A stretch of 64,000 bases of DNA, taken from NCBI GenBank assembly GCA_021397835.1, contig JAJFZO010000645.1, forward strand, positions 1,674,001 through 1,738,000. Direction: 5' to 3'. Position numbers and translations under genes: made by a program. Below the pieces are notes generated by a model that was not told where the DNA came from, did no database searches, and saw nothing but the letters and a program-made list of their open reading frames with translations. The stretch is from Moringa oleifera. Lineage: Eukaryota > Streptophyta > Magnoliopsida > Brassicales > Moringaceae. Positions 61,659 to 64,000 of this stretch are shown piece after piece. Positions within the stretch are counted from its first letter, which is position 1, and each line of letters begins with the position of its first letter.

Positions 61659-63979
61659 ATGGGAACTCATTCACCATATTCAGCAAACGACGATGAACAT
61701 ATCTTCCGCAGCCGATATCCAGCCGTGGCGGTGCCGGATGACGTGACGCTGCCTGAATTTGTGCTCCAGGATGCTGAATTGTACTCTGACCATGTAGCGT
61801 TTGTGGAAGCTGTGAGCGGAAGGGCATATACTTATGGTGAAGTTGTTAGGGACACGAGGAGGTTCGCGAAGGCTTTGAGGTCGCTTGGGCTGAGGAAGGG
61901 GCATGTGGTGATTCTGGTGCTCCCTAATGTTGCTGAGTATGGGATTGTTGCTCTTGGAATAATGGCTGCTGGTGGTGTCTTTTCAGGAGCTAACCCGACA
62001 GCTCATGCTTCAGAAATAAAGAAGCAAGCAGAGGCTGCCGATGCCAAGCTGATTGTCACCGATGGCACAAACTATGAAAAGGTCAAGGGTTTCAATATTT
62101 TGAGATTTGAAGATTATGATTTCGTACCCCATTGATATCCATACTCATTTAGCATATTTACGAACAGCTTTTCTGCATATGTAACACAATTAATTTTCCG
62201 TTTTGTGGAGACAAACAGGTGAAAAATCTGGGTTTACCAGTCATTCTGCTGGGTGAAGAACGGATACAAGGCGCCATGAACTGGGAGGAGCTGCTTCAAG
62301 CAGGAGACCGTGCAGGCAATAATCTTAAGATTGAAAAAATTGACCAGACCGATCTATGTGCACTTCCATTTTCATCAGGCACCACAGGGTTATCAAAGGG
62401 TGTAATGCTTACTCACAGAAATCTGGTAGCGAACTTGTGTTCAACACTCTTCAGTGTAGGGCCAGAAATGGTGGGTCAGGTCACCACTCTAGGCCTCATC
62501 CCCTTCTTTCACATATATGGGATCACTGGAATATGTTGTTCTACCCTTAGGAACAAAGGGAAAGTAGTGGTCATGAGCCGGTTTGATCTGAGGACATTTT
62601 TGAATGCGTTGATCACACAAGGGGTTACCTTTGCACCGATTGTTCCGCCAATTATTTTGAATCTGGTTAAGAACCCAATAGTGGAAGAGTTTGATCTCAG
62701 CAAGCTCAAACTCAGGGCCATTATGACTGCTGCAGCCCCACTTGCCCCTGAGCTACTTACTGCTTTTGAAAAGAAGTTCCCTGGTGTCCAGGTCCAGGAG
62801 GTGAGGTCCCTAATGATTGGATTTGTTTATACACTTTATGGCTATGAAGTTGCAGTCATGTTTGTTGAATACTCAAGAAGGCATATACTGATTTAATTTT
62901 TGCTATATGCATGTAAAAGGCTTATGGACTGACAGAGCACAGCTGCATAACTCTTACTCATGGAGACCCTGCTAAAGATCATGGCATTGCAAAGAAAAAT
63001 TCAGTTGGTTTCATCCTTCCAAATCTGGAAATCAAGTTCATAGATCCTGACACTGGTCGATCTCTCCCCAAGAACATGCCTGGAGAAATTTGTGTTAGAA
63101 GCCAATGTGTGATGCAAGGTACCCAAAAAAAAATTCGCTATGTTAAAGGATCATGATTAAGCATTTTCAGCACCACCACAGTTATGTTAGATATTGCTGA
63201 AATGACTTGATGTTATGCAAATCACAGGTTACTATAACAATAAGGAAGAGACATCCAGAACTATTGATGAGAATGGGTGGCTACACACTGGTGACATTGG
63301 GTACATAGATGAGGATGGAGATATTTTTATTGTGGACCGAATCAAAGAGTTAATCAAGTACAAAGGTTTTCAAGTAAGATTACTTGGTCATTTTGTTGCA
63401 TGCAATTCCTCTTGGTTTTTTCACTTGTGATGGACATTGGCATTTGGAAACCCTCAACTTGGGGAAACTAGAGCTTGGGTTAGAGATTAAGACAGCTAGG
63501 CCTTGAATTTTGAGGGTTGTGAAATTCAGAATGAGCTGATAAAGAAATGATTTGACAGAGCACAATTACTTAAAAGTAACTAAAAGTTTGATAAGGATGG
63601 GAACAGGAAACGTCCTGGTAGTAAACTCAACAATCAAGCAATCATGTTGAAAGTGCCAAGTAATGATGTGATCTTTGATTTTCATTGAACAAGGGAACTA
63701 CTTTCCACTAAAAGACATGGTCAACCACTTGATTTTGTCAGTCAGAGCATGCGGTTTCCTAATCCTCTAGGATGCATTTTCAGCCATTAACTTGCTACCC
63801 AATTGCTAGGAGAATTATACCACTGCCCATCAAGAGAATAAAAGGAACTGTGTGAGGCAATATCATGAGCAATGAATTTGGCTAAAGAAAACCATAGTTT
63901 GGATTTTACAGGTAGCTCCTGCTGAGATTGAGGCTATCCTCCTAACTCATCCCTCAGTTGAAGATGCAGCAGTTGTTCC
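61659..63979 (+). CDS. ACOS5: ACOS5-type fatty acyl-CoA synthetase (4CL-like), 3' end outside window
   Basis: ATP-dependent ligase that makes mid/long-chain fatty acyl-CoA in tapetum cells for sporopollenin of the pollen wall. Visible exons: 61,659-62,081, 62,219-62,800, 62,920-63,118, 63,228-63,373 and 63,912-63,979. They are in frame and give 472 residues of an expected 540 or so. The AMP-binding P-loop is at about 190-203 ([14 protein letters not shown]). FFHIYG lies near 242 and AYGLTE at 336-341. Then come GEICVRSQ, the hinge-preceding [25 protein letters not shown] and the start of the C-terminal lid ([18 protein letters not shown]). The wording fits Arabidopsis ACOS5 (At1g62940) rather than true 4CL. 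The last exon and catalytic Lys lie beyond the window. The start is the first in-frame ATG. Confidence 0.94.
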
Positions 63980-64000
63980 GTGAGTATGCTTGCTTTGGCT

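Overview
The window is nuclear DNA from a flowering plant, most likely a woody eudicot. Genes have many GT-AG introns, spacers are very AT-rich and full of decayed transposons, and there is a plant cytokinin receptor, a CAMTA factor, a pollen acyl-CoA synthetase and a miR394-type target site. The species cannot be fixed from what I can see. Exon borders below were read by hand from GT-AG sites, reading-frame continuity and remembered family sequences; there is no transcript support.

Layout: 1-4.7 kb is the 3' part of a CAMTA5-type transcription factor (+). 5-10.7 kb is a repeat-rich spacer with a foldback element and a decayed Copia retrotransposon (-). 10.9-12.4 kb is a small membrane protein gene (+). 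13.9-15.9 kb is nuclear transport factor 2 (-). 16.3 kb is a tRNA-Ser(UGA) (-). 17.9-22.5 kb is an AHK3-type cytokinin receptor (-), with its leader and promoter to about 24.7 kb. 24.7-40.1 kb is a 15-kb AT-rich gene desert with foldback elements and a PIF/Harbinger relic carrying a coding remnant. 41.0-43.3 kb is an intronless DnaJ-DUF3444 gene (+). 48.9-50.7 kb is the ER protein RAMP4/SERP (+). 51.8-55.7 kb is the miR394-regulated F-box gene LCR (-). 55.8-61.6 kb is a second repeat-rich spacer. 61.7-64 kb is the 5' part of an ACOS5-type acyl-CoA synthetase (+), cut by the window end.

From memory, the series membrane protein, NTF2, AHK3, RAMP4, LCR matches consecutive Arabidopsis loci near At1g27300 to At1g27340. 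The block is therefore probably an old conserved syntenic segment into which the DnaJ gene has intruded. The most interesting observation is that the DnaJ gene is preceded by a promoter, 5' leader, ATG and intron donor clearly homologous to those of the RAMP4 gene 8.3 kb downstream. RAMP4 splices directly after its ATG. The DnaJ gene thus seems to sit behind the promoter of a lost RAMP4 copy, and may have inherited its ER-stress-type control along with a short upstream ORF.
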